The notes below the pieces were generated by a model. It ran no database searches. It saw only the letters and a list, made by a program, of their open reading frames with translations, and was not told where the DNA came from. From Treponema sp. (GTDB lineage: Bacteria; Spirochaetota; Spirochaetia; Treponematales; Treponemataceae), in contig JAEDCN010000017.1 in the NCBI GenBank assembly GCA_016294105.1, positions 1 to 45,025 on the forward strand: a DNA stretch of 45,025 nt, given 5' to 3'. The translations under genes were made by a program, and so were the position numbers. This document shows positions 30,940-39,787 of the stretch, in pieces (position 1 is the first letter of the stretch; each line of letters begins with the position of its first letter).

Positions 30940-32329
30940 GCTTGAATTTTGCCAGCAAATTATCTAACCGCAAGGTTGCGATATGTGCTAGCTCCACCTG
31001 TTGTACCACCGTCTTGTCGTTGGAATCAATTTCTCGGACGCTCATATCCATACGAGTCATGCTGGAGGCAACGCTGGCAGCAATATCATCAAAGTTATGG
31101 GAAAATTTCTGGAGATTAACCATATCCTTATTGATTTCTGAAGAAGTATTTTGTAACTCAATACTACTATCATTAATAGCTTGTAATGACAACAGAACCT
31201 GCTTGGAGGTGATCTGTTGCTCAGCCATGGCATGAGACACTTCTTGGACAATGTTATTTGTACAAGAAACCTTGTCTGTAATCTCAGAAAATCCCTCTTG
31301 AGATTTTTCAGAAGTATTTACAACTTGTTGTATAACTCGAGAAATCTCCTTTAATTCAAGAGAAATTGCCTTAGATTGTTCTGCCGCATCTTCTGCTAAC
31401 TTACGGATTTCATCAGCAACAACAGAAAAGCCCTTTCCAGCCTCCCCAGCATGGGCAGCTTCAATGGCAGCATTCATAGCTAAAAGATTCGTTTGGTCAG
31501 CAATTTGGGCAATTACATCGTTAGCTTCAGCCAAATGCTGGGACTGGCGTACCATATTATCAATCTGTTGTGCAACTTCATCTTGACGATTTCGCCCCTC
31601 TTCTGTAATGACCGTTAGTTGCTGTGATTCATGGGCCATTTTTTTCATGGAATTGAAAACAGAATTGATATTTCCTACCATCTCTTCAATGGCAGAGGAG
31701 GAATCTAAAATACCTGCCGTTTGCTGATTAATGAGATCATCCAAGCCTCCAATCTTTTTAACACTGGCACCAATGATATTGACAACAGATTGCAAGGCCT
31801 GATTTTGTTTTTCTACCTGTTGATTGACATTGGAAATATTAAGGTTGATATATCCTGCGGCATTTGTTGCATCTCGACTAGAAAAATCAAGAGTTTGAGT
31901 AATATTAGTAATAGCATTGCTGGAATTCTTAACATCCATCAAGATTTCCTGCTGCATATCAATGAACTGGTTCACAAAGTTACAAAGTTGGCTTATCTCA
32001 TCCTTGCTCCGCACTTCCACTCGATAGGTTAAATCGGCTAAACCATCAGTACCTTGTAACTTTCTAAAGGCTACAATAGCCTTATTAATGGGAAGTAAGA
32101 TATATGTTTGGAGAATGATGATAGAAGTGATTCCTACCAACCCCAACACAAAGATTGTAGAACCGAGAGACAACAAAATGACCTTTGCAGAAACACCATC
32201 TCCAAGGTTCATGGAATTAAGTTGATTAAAAAGAAAAATAGATAAGCCTACAATACTACTTCCAATGACAATACAAACAGAAAAAATGATTTTGAAAAGA
32301 ATTTTATGTCGAAGCTCAAATAATTTCAC
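30932..32329 (-). CDS. methyl-accepting chemotaxis protein with minimal periplasmic region
   Basis: This is a 465-residue chemoreceptor. Two membrane helices (about 11-34 and 47-75) are separated by only about 15 residues, so there is no periplasmic sensor domain. A HAMP-like region and a long coiled coil follow, with the conserved tip DQTNLLAMNAAIEAAHAGEA. It could sense through the membrane or cytoplasm (redox, energy or temperature) or act with other receptors; this is inference. It starts at GTG with a GAGGTGGAGA-type ribosome site. It is divergent from bcp, with back-to-back promoters sharing a palindrome. Confidence 0.92.
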   Translation of the reverse strand: MKLFELRHKILFKIIFSVCIVIGSSIVGLSIFLFNQLNSMNLGDGVSAKVILLSLGSTIFVLGLVGITSIIILQTYILLPINKAIVAFRKLQGTDGLADLTYRVEVRSKDEISQLCNFVNQFIDMQQEILMDVKNSSNAITNITQTLDFSSRDATNAAGYINLNISNVNQQVEKQNQALQSVVNIIGASVKKIGGLDDLINQQTAGILDSSSAIEEMVGNINSVFNSMKKMAHESQQLTVITEEGRNRQDEVAQQIDNMVRQSQHLAEANDVIAQIADQTNLLAMNAAIEAAHAGEAGKGFSVVADEIRKLAEDAAEQSKAISLELKEISRVIQQVVNTSEKSQEGFSEITDKVSCTNNIVQEVSHAMAEQQITSKQVLLSLQAINDSSIELQNTSSEINKDMVNLQKFSHNFDDIAASVASSMTRMDMSVREIDSNDKTVVQQVELAHIATLRLDNLLAKFKLN

Positions 32330-32389
32330 TCTCCACCTCTCAGTATTTTGTTATCTATATTTAAAAAATAGAAAATGGATATATTTTTT

Positions 32390-32418
32390 ATTGTAATTCC
32401 TAAAATGACATAAGTCAA
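32390..32418 (-). promoter_or_regulatory. promoter of the second chemoreceptor gene
   Basis: On the minus strand: TTGACT (32413-32418), a 17-base spacer and TACAAT (32390-32395). The leader is about 55 bases. Confidence 0.65.
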
Positions 32419-32434
32419 TCAAATATAGTTGATT
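32417..32434. promoter_or_regulatory. candidate operator between divergent bcp and chemoreceptor promoters
   Basis: AATCAA-ATATAG-TTGATT is a perfect 6+6 inverted repeat. It overlaps the chemoreceptor -35 box and ends one base before the bcp -35 box. A dimeric repressor or activator bound here could control both genes. Confidence 0.45.
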
Positions 32435-32435
32435 C

Positions 32436-32464
32436 TTGACAAACATATATCCCTTCTATACCAT
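32436..32464 (+). promoter_or_regulatory. promoter of bcp
   Basis: A consensus TTGACA (32436-32441), a 17-base spacer and TACCAT (32459-32464). An alternative TATACC at 32457 would have a 15-base spacer. Confidence 0.65.
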
Positions 32465-32504
32465 TCGGAATAACAAAGATTTTATTTAGTTTTGGAGGAA
32501 AAAA

Positions 32505-32957
32505 ATGCTTCAAGTTGGAGATACAGTACCAGGATTTTCACTTCCCAATCAGGATGGCACCATGATTTCACCTGCTGATTTCAAGGGCAAGAAAATAGTG
32601 ATTTATTTTTATCCCAAGGACAACACTCCTGGCTGCACCACAGAGGCCTGTGGCTTTCGTGACGTGTACGACGAGATTCTTGCCAAGGGAGCAGTAGTTT
32701 TGGGAATCAGTAAGGACAGCACCGCTTCCCACACCAAGTTCCGGGAAAAGTTTGAACTGCCCTTCCACCTGCTTTCCGACGTGGAAACCACCACCATCCA
32801 AGCCTTTGGTGCTTGGGGCGAGAAGAAGATGTGTGGCAAGACTTATATGGGAATTATCCGCTCCACCTTTGTGGTAGACGAAAACGGGGTGATTTCCCAC
32901 GTATTCCCCAAGGTAAACACAAAAACCCACGCAACAGAGATTCTTGCAGCCCTGTAA
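32505..32957 (+). CDS. bcp: thioredoxin-dependent peroxiredoxin (Bcp/PrxQ type)
   Basis: This enzyme reduces hydrogen peroxide and organic hydroperoxides using thioredoxin or a similar donor. The 150-residue protein has the Bcp active site YPKDNTPGCTTEACGF, with peroxidatic Cys44 and resolving Cys49 five residues apart, as in atypical 2-Cys PrxQ enzymes. ISKDS and RSTFVVDENG also fit. TTGGAGGA precedes the ATG. It has a strong promoter and is divergent from the reduced chemoreceptor gene, with a palindrome between them that suggests regulated, possibly oxidant-responsive expression. Confidence 0.95.
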   Translation: MLQVGDTVPGFSLPNQDGTMISPADFKGKKIVIYFYPKDNTPGCTTEACGFRDVYDEILAKGAVVLGISKDSTASHTKFREKFELPFHLLSDVETTTIQAFGAWGEKKMCGKTYMGIIRSTFVVDENGVISHVFPKVNTKTHATEILAAL

Positions 32958-32992
32958 TAGAGCCACAAGAAAAGAGTTTGCAAGATGAATTG

Positions 32993-33039
32993 AAAAGGAC
33001 TGGATTTTGAAGTGCACTTCAATTTCCAGCCCTTTTTTT
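32993..33039. terminator. long hairpin terminator between bcp and the radical SAM gene
   Basis: Arms 32993-33014 and 33015-33036 pair over 22 positions with three mismatches and meet at GTGCAC. A T-run follows on the plus strand. It abuts the stop codon of the convergent radical SAM gene. Confidence 0.8.
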
Positions 33040-34748
33040 CATCCCTTTTTCACCTGTCGCCACTCAACGCCCTTCTTTCCAGGCTGCACCACAATGTGGA
33101 GCTTTGTTTTTTGGGCATGTTGGCAGAAAAAAGCTAAATCCTGAGAATAGGGACTCAACAAGTCATCGGGATGAAAGGTCAAGTTCAAGGTGGTTCGTTC
33201 CCCATCAGCATAGGCTCGGCTAAAGGCACCGTTCAGCTTGATAAGGTCTGTGGCGGCAGGTAGCAGGGACTTAAGCTTGGGACTGGAATACTGACTTTGG
33301 ATAAACTTAAGCTGCACCTGCTCCACCTCCTTGTGGCTACAGTCATCCTGAATAGCGGGAATATTGATGTTTTCTGCCGCTAAAAAATCCACAAATCGAG
33401 TAAAAAAAACTGAAGGACTGCAGCGAAGAGGTTTCAGTAGGGAATGGAACCAGCTTACCGCCCGCCCACGGGAATAAAAATAGTTAGTGGCACGGGCCAG
33501 TGCTTCCGCCTTATCTAAATCTTTGGCAGAAAACTGTGGGGTGGATTCTACTAGGTAAGGCGGTGTTGATGGAGCCACCAAGCCCAGCTCTTGCTTTTGG
33601 TCAAAGAGGGCGGTACCAGGCAATACGGAAAGGCGGAAAATCTCCAAGCTGTTGGGATACAGGGAAATAGCATAGTCAATGCTTTCCTTAAAGCCTGCAA
33701 GATTGTCTCCGGGAAGACCGTAGATTAAATCAAAGCCAAAAATAATACCTGCATTGTTCAGCAGTGCGATTTTTCCTGCAAACTCCTTTCGGTTGATGCT
33801 GCGAGCCACCAGTTTGAGTACCTCTGGGCGGGCACTTTGCAAACCGATTTGCAGAGAACAGGATATACGAGAAAAGGCAGCCACCAGCTCAGGATTCAGC
33901 AATTCTGCTCGACATTCAAAATGGAAAAAAGTGTTAGGAGCCTTTTGCCGAATCAGCTTGAGGATTTCCACTGCCCGCTCTTTTTTTGCGTTGTAGGTAG
34001 GATCCAGTACAAAGATTTGTCTCACCTTTTCCTTGGCAAAAAAATCTAGCTCCTGACGAATCCGCTCCAGAGGGAAATAAGCCACGGTCTTTTCACCCTT
34101 GGACTCATAGCAATAGGCACATTTAAAGGGACAGCCACGAGCCAGCTCCCACAAAGCACCATTTTGGTATTCAGCAGGCTTCAAAACACCGGTCAAATAG
34201 GGGGAAGGTAGCTTTTCCTGATTGGTACGGGGAGAAAAAATCTTTCTTGGAGGATGGCAGTCGGCATTGGAACCATTAGCCACAGAAGCATCCTTTTGTA
34301 GCAGTTGACGCAAAAGATTCGGTACCGCCTCATCCCCTTCTCCACTCACCAAGTAATGGAACGGATCATTATCTGCCGCACCCGCCGTAACCTCTGGGCC
34401 ACCTGCAATAAGGGGAATTTCTGGGACTTTTTCCTGAATGATAGCTGCAACCCGAGCCAGCACTGTTCGATTCCACACAAAAAGAGAAAAGCAAAGGGCA
34501 GCAGGCTGGAGCTCCAAAAGCTGGGCTGCAATGGCTTGAGCTTGTTCCTCCTGCGACAGATGAAATTCTGGTGGAATAGATACCAAGCGAGCCTCAACAG
34601 AAGCAGCTGGTGCAAGGGGCTTTTCGGTAAAGCTCTTGTTAATGGCTGCCACAATGGAGGCTGCACCCAAAGGCAGGGCTTGTGGGGAAATTTCTGCAGG
34701 AATGGTGCAAACAGGAACAAGGTGGGTTTTCATGGAATTACAACTCAT
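33039..34748 (-). CDS. B12-binding-type radical SAM protein, DUF4080-like
   Basis: This 569-residue iron-sulfur enzyme has an N-terminal cobalamin-binding-like Rossmann region (about 1-150; FSLFVWNRT, PLIAGGPEVT, VSGEGDEAVP). The radical SAM core has the cluster motif CPFKCAYC (CxxxCxxC), FVLDPTYNAKKERA and IGLQSARPEVL, and is followed by a C-terminal region resembling DUF4080. The classical B12 DxHxxG motif is not evident, so cobalamin binding is uncertain. The start overlaps the ygiQ stop (ATGA), giving a two-gene radical SAM operon. The substrate is unknown; family members include methyltransferase-like and RNA- or peptide-modifying enzymes. Confidence 0.88.
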   Translation of the reverse strand: MSCNSMKTHLVPVCTIPAEISPQALPLGAASIVAAINKSFTEKPLAPAASVEARLVSIPPEFHLSQEEQAQAIAAQLLELQPAALCFSLFVWNRTVLARVAAIIQEKVPEIPLIAGGPEVTAGAADNDPFHYLVSGEGDEAVPNLLRQLLQKDASVANGSNADCHPPRKIFSPRTNQEKLPSPYLTGVLKPAEYQNGALWELARGCPFKCAYCYESKGEKTVAYFPLERIRQELDFFAKEKVRQIFVLDPTYNAKKERAVEILKLIRQKAPNTFFHFECRAELLNPELVAAFSRISCSLQIGLQSARPEVLKLVARSINRKEFAGKIALLNNAGIIFGFDLIYGLPGDNLAGFKESIDYAISLYPNSLEIFRLSVLPGTALFDQKQELGLVAPSTPPYLVESTPQFSAKDLDKAEALARATNYFYSRGRAVSWFHSLLKPLRCSPSVFFTRFVDFLAAENINIPAIQDDCSHKEVEQVQLKFIQSQYSSPKLKSLLPAATDLIKLNGAFSRAYADGERTTLNLTFHPDDLLSPYSQDLAFFCQHAQKTKLHIVVQPGKKGVEWRQVKKG

Positions 34749-36583
34749 CGTAACACACCAATTAAATCCTTGCGACCAGCCTTTTCTAGGGCTTCTTGTA
34801 CAAGGCGCCGATTTTCGCTCTTGTTAAATTGGAGCAAGGCCCGTTGCAACCGCCGTTCATGACCACCACGAGCCACGTAAATTTCCTCCATGGTGCGAGG
34901 GTCAAGGCCAGTGTAATACATACAGGTAGCCAAGCTTCCTGGGGTGGGATAAAAATCCTGTACCTGGTCTGGCACAAAGCCATTTTTCTTCAGATGCAAT
35001 GCCACGTCAATGGCAGCATTCAAATCGGCACCAGGATGCCCCGCAATAAAATAGGGAACAAGATACTGCTTTTTTCCCAACTCCTTGTTGATTCGTTTGT
35101 ACTCCACCTCAAAATTCTTGTAGACCTCATGGGTGCTTTTCCGCATGAGAGACAAAACCTTGTTGTTTACATGCTCAGGTGCTACCTTCAGCTGACCAGA
35201 AATATGGTGCTGACACAATTCTCGGAAAAAGGTTTTATCTTTTTCCAGCATCAAGTAGTCAAAGCGAATACCACTGCGGACAAACACCTTCTTTACCCCA
35301 GGAAGCTTTCGTAGCCGTCGTAGCAAAACAAGATAATCGCTATTATCCACCTCCAAGTGGGGACAGGGATCTGTGCCCAGGCACTCACGGTGAATGCAAG
35401 CACCAGCCTTGGCTTGTTTTCCACAGGCATCCTTGCGAAAGTTGGCAGTGGGGCCTCCCACGTCATGGATGTAGCCCTTAAAATCAGGTTCTTGAATTAA
35501 AAGCTTGGCCTCTCGCTCCAAAGAGTCATGACTGCGGGCTTGAATCCGCTTGCCTTGATGAAAGGTGATGGCACAAAAGGAACAGGCTCCAAAGCATCCC
35601 CGATTGCTGGTAAGAGAGAACTTCACTTCCTCCAAGCCAGGTACCCCCACCTTTCCGTTGCCAGCAGGCTTGTCGTAGATAGGATGCCACCGTCGGGTAA
35701 AGGGCTGCTCCATTACGTCATCAAATTCCTGTTGACTTAAGGGCAAAGTAGGTGGCTCCTGTACCACATAGCGACTTTCACTTTGTTCTATTAAGATGTG
35801 GGCAGAAATGGCGTCGGTATTTTGTTCCTGCAAGATGTAGGAGCGGGCGAATTGTTTTTTTCCCTCAGTTGAATTGGCAGAAACCTCACCAAAGGAAGGA
35901 ATCCTCATGGCTGGCTGAAATTTTCCCTGTCCATTGGCACAGCCTGCAGGAAGCTCCGATTCCTTGCCGGTTCGCCAGCAGGTTCCCCGCACTCCACGGA
36001 TTTCTGTCACTGGCTTCCCTTCTGCCAAAGCGGAGGCAATTTCTAGCAAGGGACGCTCCCCCATGCCATAAATCAGCAGGTCGGCCTTGGAATCCAGCAG
36101 GATTGAACGGCGAACGGTGTTTGACCAGTAGTCGTAGTGGGCAAAACGACGGAGACTGGCTTCAATTCCCCCGATAATGACAGGAACTCCCTTATAGGCT
36201 TCCCGAATCTTTGCAGTGTATGTGATTAAGGCTCTGTCTGGTCGATGTCCAGCTTCTCCACCATGGGAATAGGCATCCTGTGAACGAGGCTTGTTGTTGG
36301 CAGTGTAATTTGCCACCATGGAGTCCATGGCACCAGCTGTTACTAAAAAAGCCAGTCGTGGTCGCCCTAGCTTCATAAAATCTGTGGTGGATTTCCAATC
36401 AGGCTGGGGAATGATGCCCACGGTGTAGCCCTTGCTTTCCAGCAATCGGCCCAAAAGAGGGGCGGCAAAGGTGGCATGGTCTACGTAGGCGTCGCCGGAG
36501 ATGAATACAAAATCAAGCTGCTGAATGCCCCTGCGTTGCAAATCATCTTGGCAGATGGGCAGATATAAATCATGGGAATTCAC
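34745..36583 (-). CDS. ygiQ: YgiQ family radical SAM protein (UPF0313)
   Basis: This 612-residue protein is of the UPF0313 family. Its N-terminal half has the distinctive FISGDAYVDHATFAAPLLGRLLES, followed by IIGGIEASLRRFAHYDYW. The radical SAM cluster motif lies in NRGCFGACSFCAITFHQG (CxxxCxxC). QHHISGQLKVAPEHV and QDFYPTPGSLATCMYYTG are characteristic of the family. The biochemical role is not established. It starts at GTG, 7 bases after TATACT, without a ribosome site. It heads an operon with the second radical SAM gene and is divergent from purD. Confidence 0.93.
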   Translation of the reverse strand: MNSHDLYLPICQDDLQRRGIQQLDFVFISGDAYVDHATFAAPLLGRLLESKGYTVGIIPQPDWKSTTDFMKLGRPRLAFLVTAGAMDSMVANYTANNKPRSQDAYSHGGEAGHRPDRALITYTAKIREAYKGVPVIIGGIEASLRRFAHYDYWSNTVRRSILLDSKADLLIYGMGERPLLEIASALAEGKPVTEIRGVRGTCWRTGKESELPAGCANGQGKFQPAMRIPSFGEVSANSTEGKKQFARSYILQEQNTDAISAHILIEQSESRYVVQEPPTLPLSQQEFDDVMEQPFTRRWHPIYDKPAGNGKVGVPGLEEVKFSLTSNRGCFGACSFCAITFHQGKRIQARSHDSLEREAKLLIQEPDFKGYIHDVGGPTANFRKDACGKQAKAGACIHRECLGTDPCPHLEVDNSDYLVLLRRLRKLPGVKKVFVRSGIRFDYLMLEKDKTFFRELCQHHISGQLKVAPEHVNNKVLSLMRKSTHEVYKNFEVEYKRINKELGKKQYLVPYFIAGHPGADLNAAIDVALHLKKNGFVPDQVQDFYPTPGSLATCMYYTGLDPRTMEEIYVARGGHERRLQRALLQFNKSENRRLVQEALEKAGRKDLIGVLR

Positions 36584-36590
36584 GAAATGC

Positions 36591-36618
36591 AGTATACCAC
36601 GGGGAAGGGAAATGTTAA
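36591..36618 (-). promoter_or_regulatory. promoter of ygiQ, predicted leaderless
   Basis: On the minus strand: TTAACA (36613-36618), a 16-base spacer and TATACT (36591-36596), then 7 bases to the GTG start. Confidence 0.6.
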
Positions 36619-36633
36619 AGCCAGGGATTGGAG

Positions 36634-36662
36634 TTGAAAAAGAGTGGGTTCCCTGTTAAGAT
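36634..36662 (+). promoter_or_regulatory. promoter of purD, predicted leaderless
   Basis: TTGAAA (36634-36639), a 17-base spacer and TAAGAT (36657-36662), ending exactly 6 bases before the ATG. The intervening GAGGGC is too close to the ATG to act as a Shine-Dalgarno. Confidence 0.55.
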
Positions 36663-36668
36663 GAGGGC

Positions 36669-38027
36669 ATGAGAGTTCTTGTAATTGGTTCTGGCGGGCG
36701 GGAGCACGCCATTTGTTGGGCTTTGGCAAAGAGCCCCTCTGTGACGGAAATCCTCTGCGTACCAGGAAATGGTGGTACTGCCCTTGAGTCAAAATGTCGC
36801 AACATCGATCCCACCGCTAATCCTAATACTCGGCACATGAGCTTTGAAAATGCCTGTGTTGTCATTGCAATTGATGAAAAATGTGATATGGCTGTTATCG
36901 GGCCAGAAGATCCCCTAGCTCATGGACTTGCAGACCAGCTGTGGGATGCAGGAATTCCTGTTGTAGGCCCCAAATCTCAAGGTGCAGCCTTGGAAGCAAG
37001 TAAAGATTTAGCCAAGGAATTCATGCAAAAGCATGGCGTTGCCTGCGGTGAAAGTAAAACCTTTACAAATGAAGTGGCAGCCCGTACCTATGTGCAGGAA
37101 AAAGGTGCTCCCATTGTAGTAAAGGCCGACGGTTTGGCTGCAGGAAAGGGTGTTGTTGTGGCTGCCACAGAAACCCAAGCTACCGATGCCATCCATAAAT
37201 TTATGAATCAAAAGGCCTTAGGCCAAGCAGGCTCAAAGCTGGTAATGGAAGAATATCTCCAGGGTGTGGAGATTTCCATTTTGGCTGCTGTTTCCGTAAC
37301 TCCAGAGCTGGCACAGGCGGGCAAGGCTACCATCGTTCCCTTTGTTACCGCTCGTGACCACAAACGACTTCTAGATGGAGCCCGTGGTCCCAATACTGGT
37401 GGAATGGGAGCCATTGCCCCAGTAGCCGACGTAACAGCCCAGCAGTTGGAGGCCTTCCAGAAAACCATCCTTCAGCCCACCTTGCAGGGAATGATTGCAG
37501 AAGGAATGGACTACCGAGGCTTTATCTTCTTTGGTATCATGCTCACTCCTCAAGGCCCCAAGCTGTTGGAATACAATGTTCGCCTTGGAGACCCAGAAAC
37601 CCAGGCCGTGCTACCTCTTATGGATTTTGATTTTGCCCACATGTGTCAGGCTATCATCAACGGAACACTGAAAGACTTTGATTTTAAGTGGAAGCCAGGC
37701 TTTATCTGCGCTCCCGTTGCTGTTTCTGGTGGCTATCCAGAAGCCTACAAAAAGGGAATGGCTATTACTCTTCCCCAGCAGCTTCCTGAAGGAAATAAAA
37801 TTTTTGTTGCAGGGGCTACTCTGGACAGAAGAAACCGGTTGCCAGGGGAAGATGCAAAGCAGCTCATTACAAATGGTGGGCGAGTTCTAGCAGTTTCTGC
37901 CCATGGATCTACCTTCCAAGAAGCTTGGGATGCAGCCTATGCCATGATGAAGCACGTTAACTTTGAAGGTATGTTCTACCGACAGGACATCGGTTTACCT
38001 GGAGCTGCTGAATCAGGTAATTTGTAA
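36669..38027 (+). CDS. purD: phosphoribosylamine-glycine ligase
   Basis: PurD condenses phosphoribosylamine with glycine using ATP in step 2 of purine synthesis. The 452 residues carry VLVIGSGGREHAICWAL at the N-terminus, the ATP-grasp core with PIVVKADGLAAGKGVVVA, and the family signature RLGDPETQ near residue 307. A C-terminal Ala/Gly-rich end is present. It is slightly longer than the usual 420-430. No other purine genes are in the window, so it is a stand-alone gene with its own promoter, divergent from ygiQ. Confidence 0.95.
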   Translation: MRVLVIGSGGREHAICWALAKSPSVTEILCVPGNGGTALESKCRNIDPTANPNTRHMSFENACVVIAIDEKCDMAVIGPEDPLAHGLADQLWDAGIPVVGPKSQGAALEASKDLAKEFMQKHGVACGESKTFTNEVAARTYVQEKGAPIVVKADGLAAGKGVVVAATETQATDAIHKFMNQKALGQAGSKLVMEEYLQGVEISILAAVSVTPELAQAGKATIVPFVTARDHKRLLDGARGPNTGGMGAIAPVADVTAQQLEAFQKTILQPTLQGMIAEGMDYRGFIFFGIMLTPQGPKLLEYNVRLGDPETQAVLPLMDFDFAHMCQAIINGTLKDFDFKWKPGFICAPVAVSGGYPEAYKKGMAITLPQQLPEGNKIFVAGATLDRRNRLPGEDAKQLITNGGRVLAVSAHGSTFQEAWDAAYAMMKHVNFEGMFYRQDIGLPGAAESGNL

Positions 38028-38042
38028 GATGTAAAGCCTGTT

Positions 38043-38108
38043 TTATTCAGCTAAGGCTACAAGTTCTTCGGGAGTCACCACTGTAACACGTGACTGAGAA
38101 AAATCCAT
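38043..38108 (-). pseudogene. 21-codon open frame downstream of nhaC, possible gene fragment
   Basis: Immediately after the nhaC stop (TAA-G-ATG) a short frame encodes MDFSQSRVTVVTPEELVALAE and then stops. It reads like the beginning of a soluble protein and is positioned for coupled translation, but it lacks a ribosome site and known homology. It is either a degraded 3' neighbour or a short peptide. Confidence 0.25.
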
Positions 38109-38109
38109 C

Positions 38110-39615
38110 TTATGTCATGACAAAGCCAGCCACGGTAAACAAAATCATGGCAATCCCTGCACCAAGGAAGCCGTAGGGCATTTGAGAAAGTCCATGTTCA
38201 AAGTTATCACAGCCACAGGCGGCAGAGCTGATGATGGTGGCATCAGAATAAAAGCAAATGTGACTTCCGAATACACCAGCGGACAACACGGCACTAATGG
38301 CCAGCACCGTGTTTCCACCCACAGCCTGGGACAGGGGAATCACAATGGGAAGGGCAATGATGTACAAGCCCCAATTAGTTCCAGTGATAAATTCTGTAAC
38401 ACCAAGAATGATAAAAATAATCAGGGGCATAAGCTGAGGAATTTTTTCCATGGTGGGTAGGACACCGTTAATGATAGTTTCGGTAAACTGAATGGAGCTG
38501 CTCGCATCACTAAAAAGAAAGGCCAATACCATCAAAATCAAAGGAAGCAGCATATTTTTTAGCCCTTCCACACAGCAATCAGCAAATTCCTGAGCAGAAA
38601 TCAAGCCTCGGCCAACATAGAACACAAACATAAAGCCTAGGGTAATAATCACGCCCTTCTGCATGTTCACGTCAGCCACAATGGTAGAAATCACCAGACA
38701 AGCAACTGGCAGTAAAAAATCAATCATTTTGCCTTGGACTCCAGCAGCAGTTTCTTCCACCGTATGACCACCGCGAATATCCATTCGCTCAGAACCAGCA
38801 GGAGCCAAAGGACCACCGTTTTTTACCCGTTCATCAGCCTTTTTCATGCGACCAAGGGGTGGAATGACTCGGAAAATCAGCAGTAAAACTACAATCAAGG
38901 CAGCCCACGCATAAAAATTGTAGGGAATGGTCTTTACAAAATAGGCGATAGCTTTATCTTGGGAAACAAGGCCGTTATCCACCAAAAGGCGGGAGGCAAA
39001 TACTGCCCAGGTGGAAATGGGAAGCAGAACGCACACTGGGGCTGCCGTAGAATCCACGATGTAGGTTAATTCTTCTCGGGAAACTCGGTGCTTGTCGGTA
39101 ATAGGTGCCATGCAAGAACCCACCGTTAGGCTGTTCAAGTAATCGTCGATAAAAATGATAATGCCCAAAAGATAGGTCCACAAAAGAGTTCCCACACGGC
39201 TTTTTGCGTGGTTTGCCACAAAGCGACCAAAGGCAAGACTGCCACCAGTTCGCTCAATAAGCTTAATGATGCTACCCATCAGCCCGCAAACGATAATGAG
39301 CCAGCCAGTATCCTCGTCCATCATAACGGAAGTAAGGCCGTCACTAAAGGCAGACAGAAATTCCCATTTGTAAGAAAAAATAAAGCACATGAGAGAGGCT
39401 AAAATCAGGGCTTCCAAAATCCGTTTTGTGATGAAAATATAAATAATCAAAAAAAGAGCTGGAATAAGGGCAAAAAAACCGATGGAAATACTTTCAGAGC
39501 CTTCTTCCATCTGTGGCAGAAAAGATGCTATCAACAAGGTACAAGCTACCAGCACAAGAACAGTGAGAAAAAATCTCATAATCGACTTTCTTTTTTCAGT
39601 AACAATTTTGTCCAA
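38110..39615 (-). CDS. nhaC: NhaC-type Na+/H+ antiporter family transporter
   Basis: This 501-residue inner-membrane protein has about 11-12 hydrophobic helices. The conserved NhaC core is visible: FIDDYLNSLTVGSCMAPITDKHRVSREELTYIVDSTAAP split around residue 160, with the charged D-D-Y within a helix, and later EFITGTNWGLYIIALPIVIPL. The family exchanges Na+ for H+, and some members carry malate/lactate or amino acids, so the substrate is not certain. The start is TTG, with GAGGA 5 bases upstream. An internal ATG at codon 13 is the alternative. It converges on purD. Confidence 0.9.
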   Translation of the reverse strand: MDKIVTEKRKSIMRFFLTVLVLVACTLLIASFLPQMEEGSESISIGFFALIPALFLIIYIFITKRILEALILASLMCFIFSYKWEFLSAFSDGLTSVMMDEDTGWLIIVCGLMGSIIKLIERTGGSLAFGRFVANHAKSRVGTLLWTYLLGIIIFIDDYLNSLTVGSCMAPITDKHRVSREELTYIVDSTAAPVCVLLPISTWAVFASRLLVDNGLVSQDKAIAYFVKTIPYNFYAWAALIVVLLLIFRVIPPLGRMKKADERVKNGGPLAPAGSERMDIRGGHTVEETAAGVQGKMIDFLLPVACLVISTIVADVNMQKGVIITLGFMFVFYVGRGLISAQEFADCCVEGLKNMLLPLILMVLAFLFSDASSSIQFTETIINGVLPTMEKIPQLMPLIIFIILGVTEFITGTNWGLYIIALPIVIPLSQAVGGNTVLAISAVLSAGVFGSHICFYSDATIISSAACGCDNFEHGLSQMPYGFLGAGIAMILFTVAGFVMT

Positions 39616-39656
39616 TGCATTCCTCTGTTTAGATTGATGAATGTATCTTACTATTT

Positions 39657-39671
39657 AAAGGTATCACCTTT
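39657..39671. promoter_or_regulatory. short palindrome upstream of nhaC
   Basis: AAAGGT-ATC-ACCTTT is a perfect 6+6 inverted repeat about 40 bases upstream of the nhaC start. It may be an operator. On the plus strand it is followed by T residues, but no plus-strand gene precedes it. Confidence 0.3.
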
Positions 39672-39716
39672 TTTTCAATCCCGCAAGAAAAACTGACTTG
39701 TTTTCCATGATTAGTG

Positions 39717-39747
39717 AAAAAAAAGCCTCCAAGACTATCTTGAAGGC
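39717..39747 (-). terminator. intrinsic terminator of the lemA-TPM operon
   Basis: GCCTCCAAG (39725-39733) pairs with CTTGAAGGC (39739-39747) with one mismatch and a 5-base loop. On the minus strand the stem is followed by a run of eight T residues (39717-39724). Confidence 0.8.
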
Positions 39748-39787
39748 AAAAATAAATTATCGAATTGAATGGAATTCTGCAGAAAGG

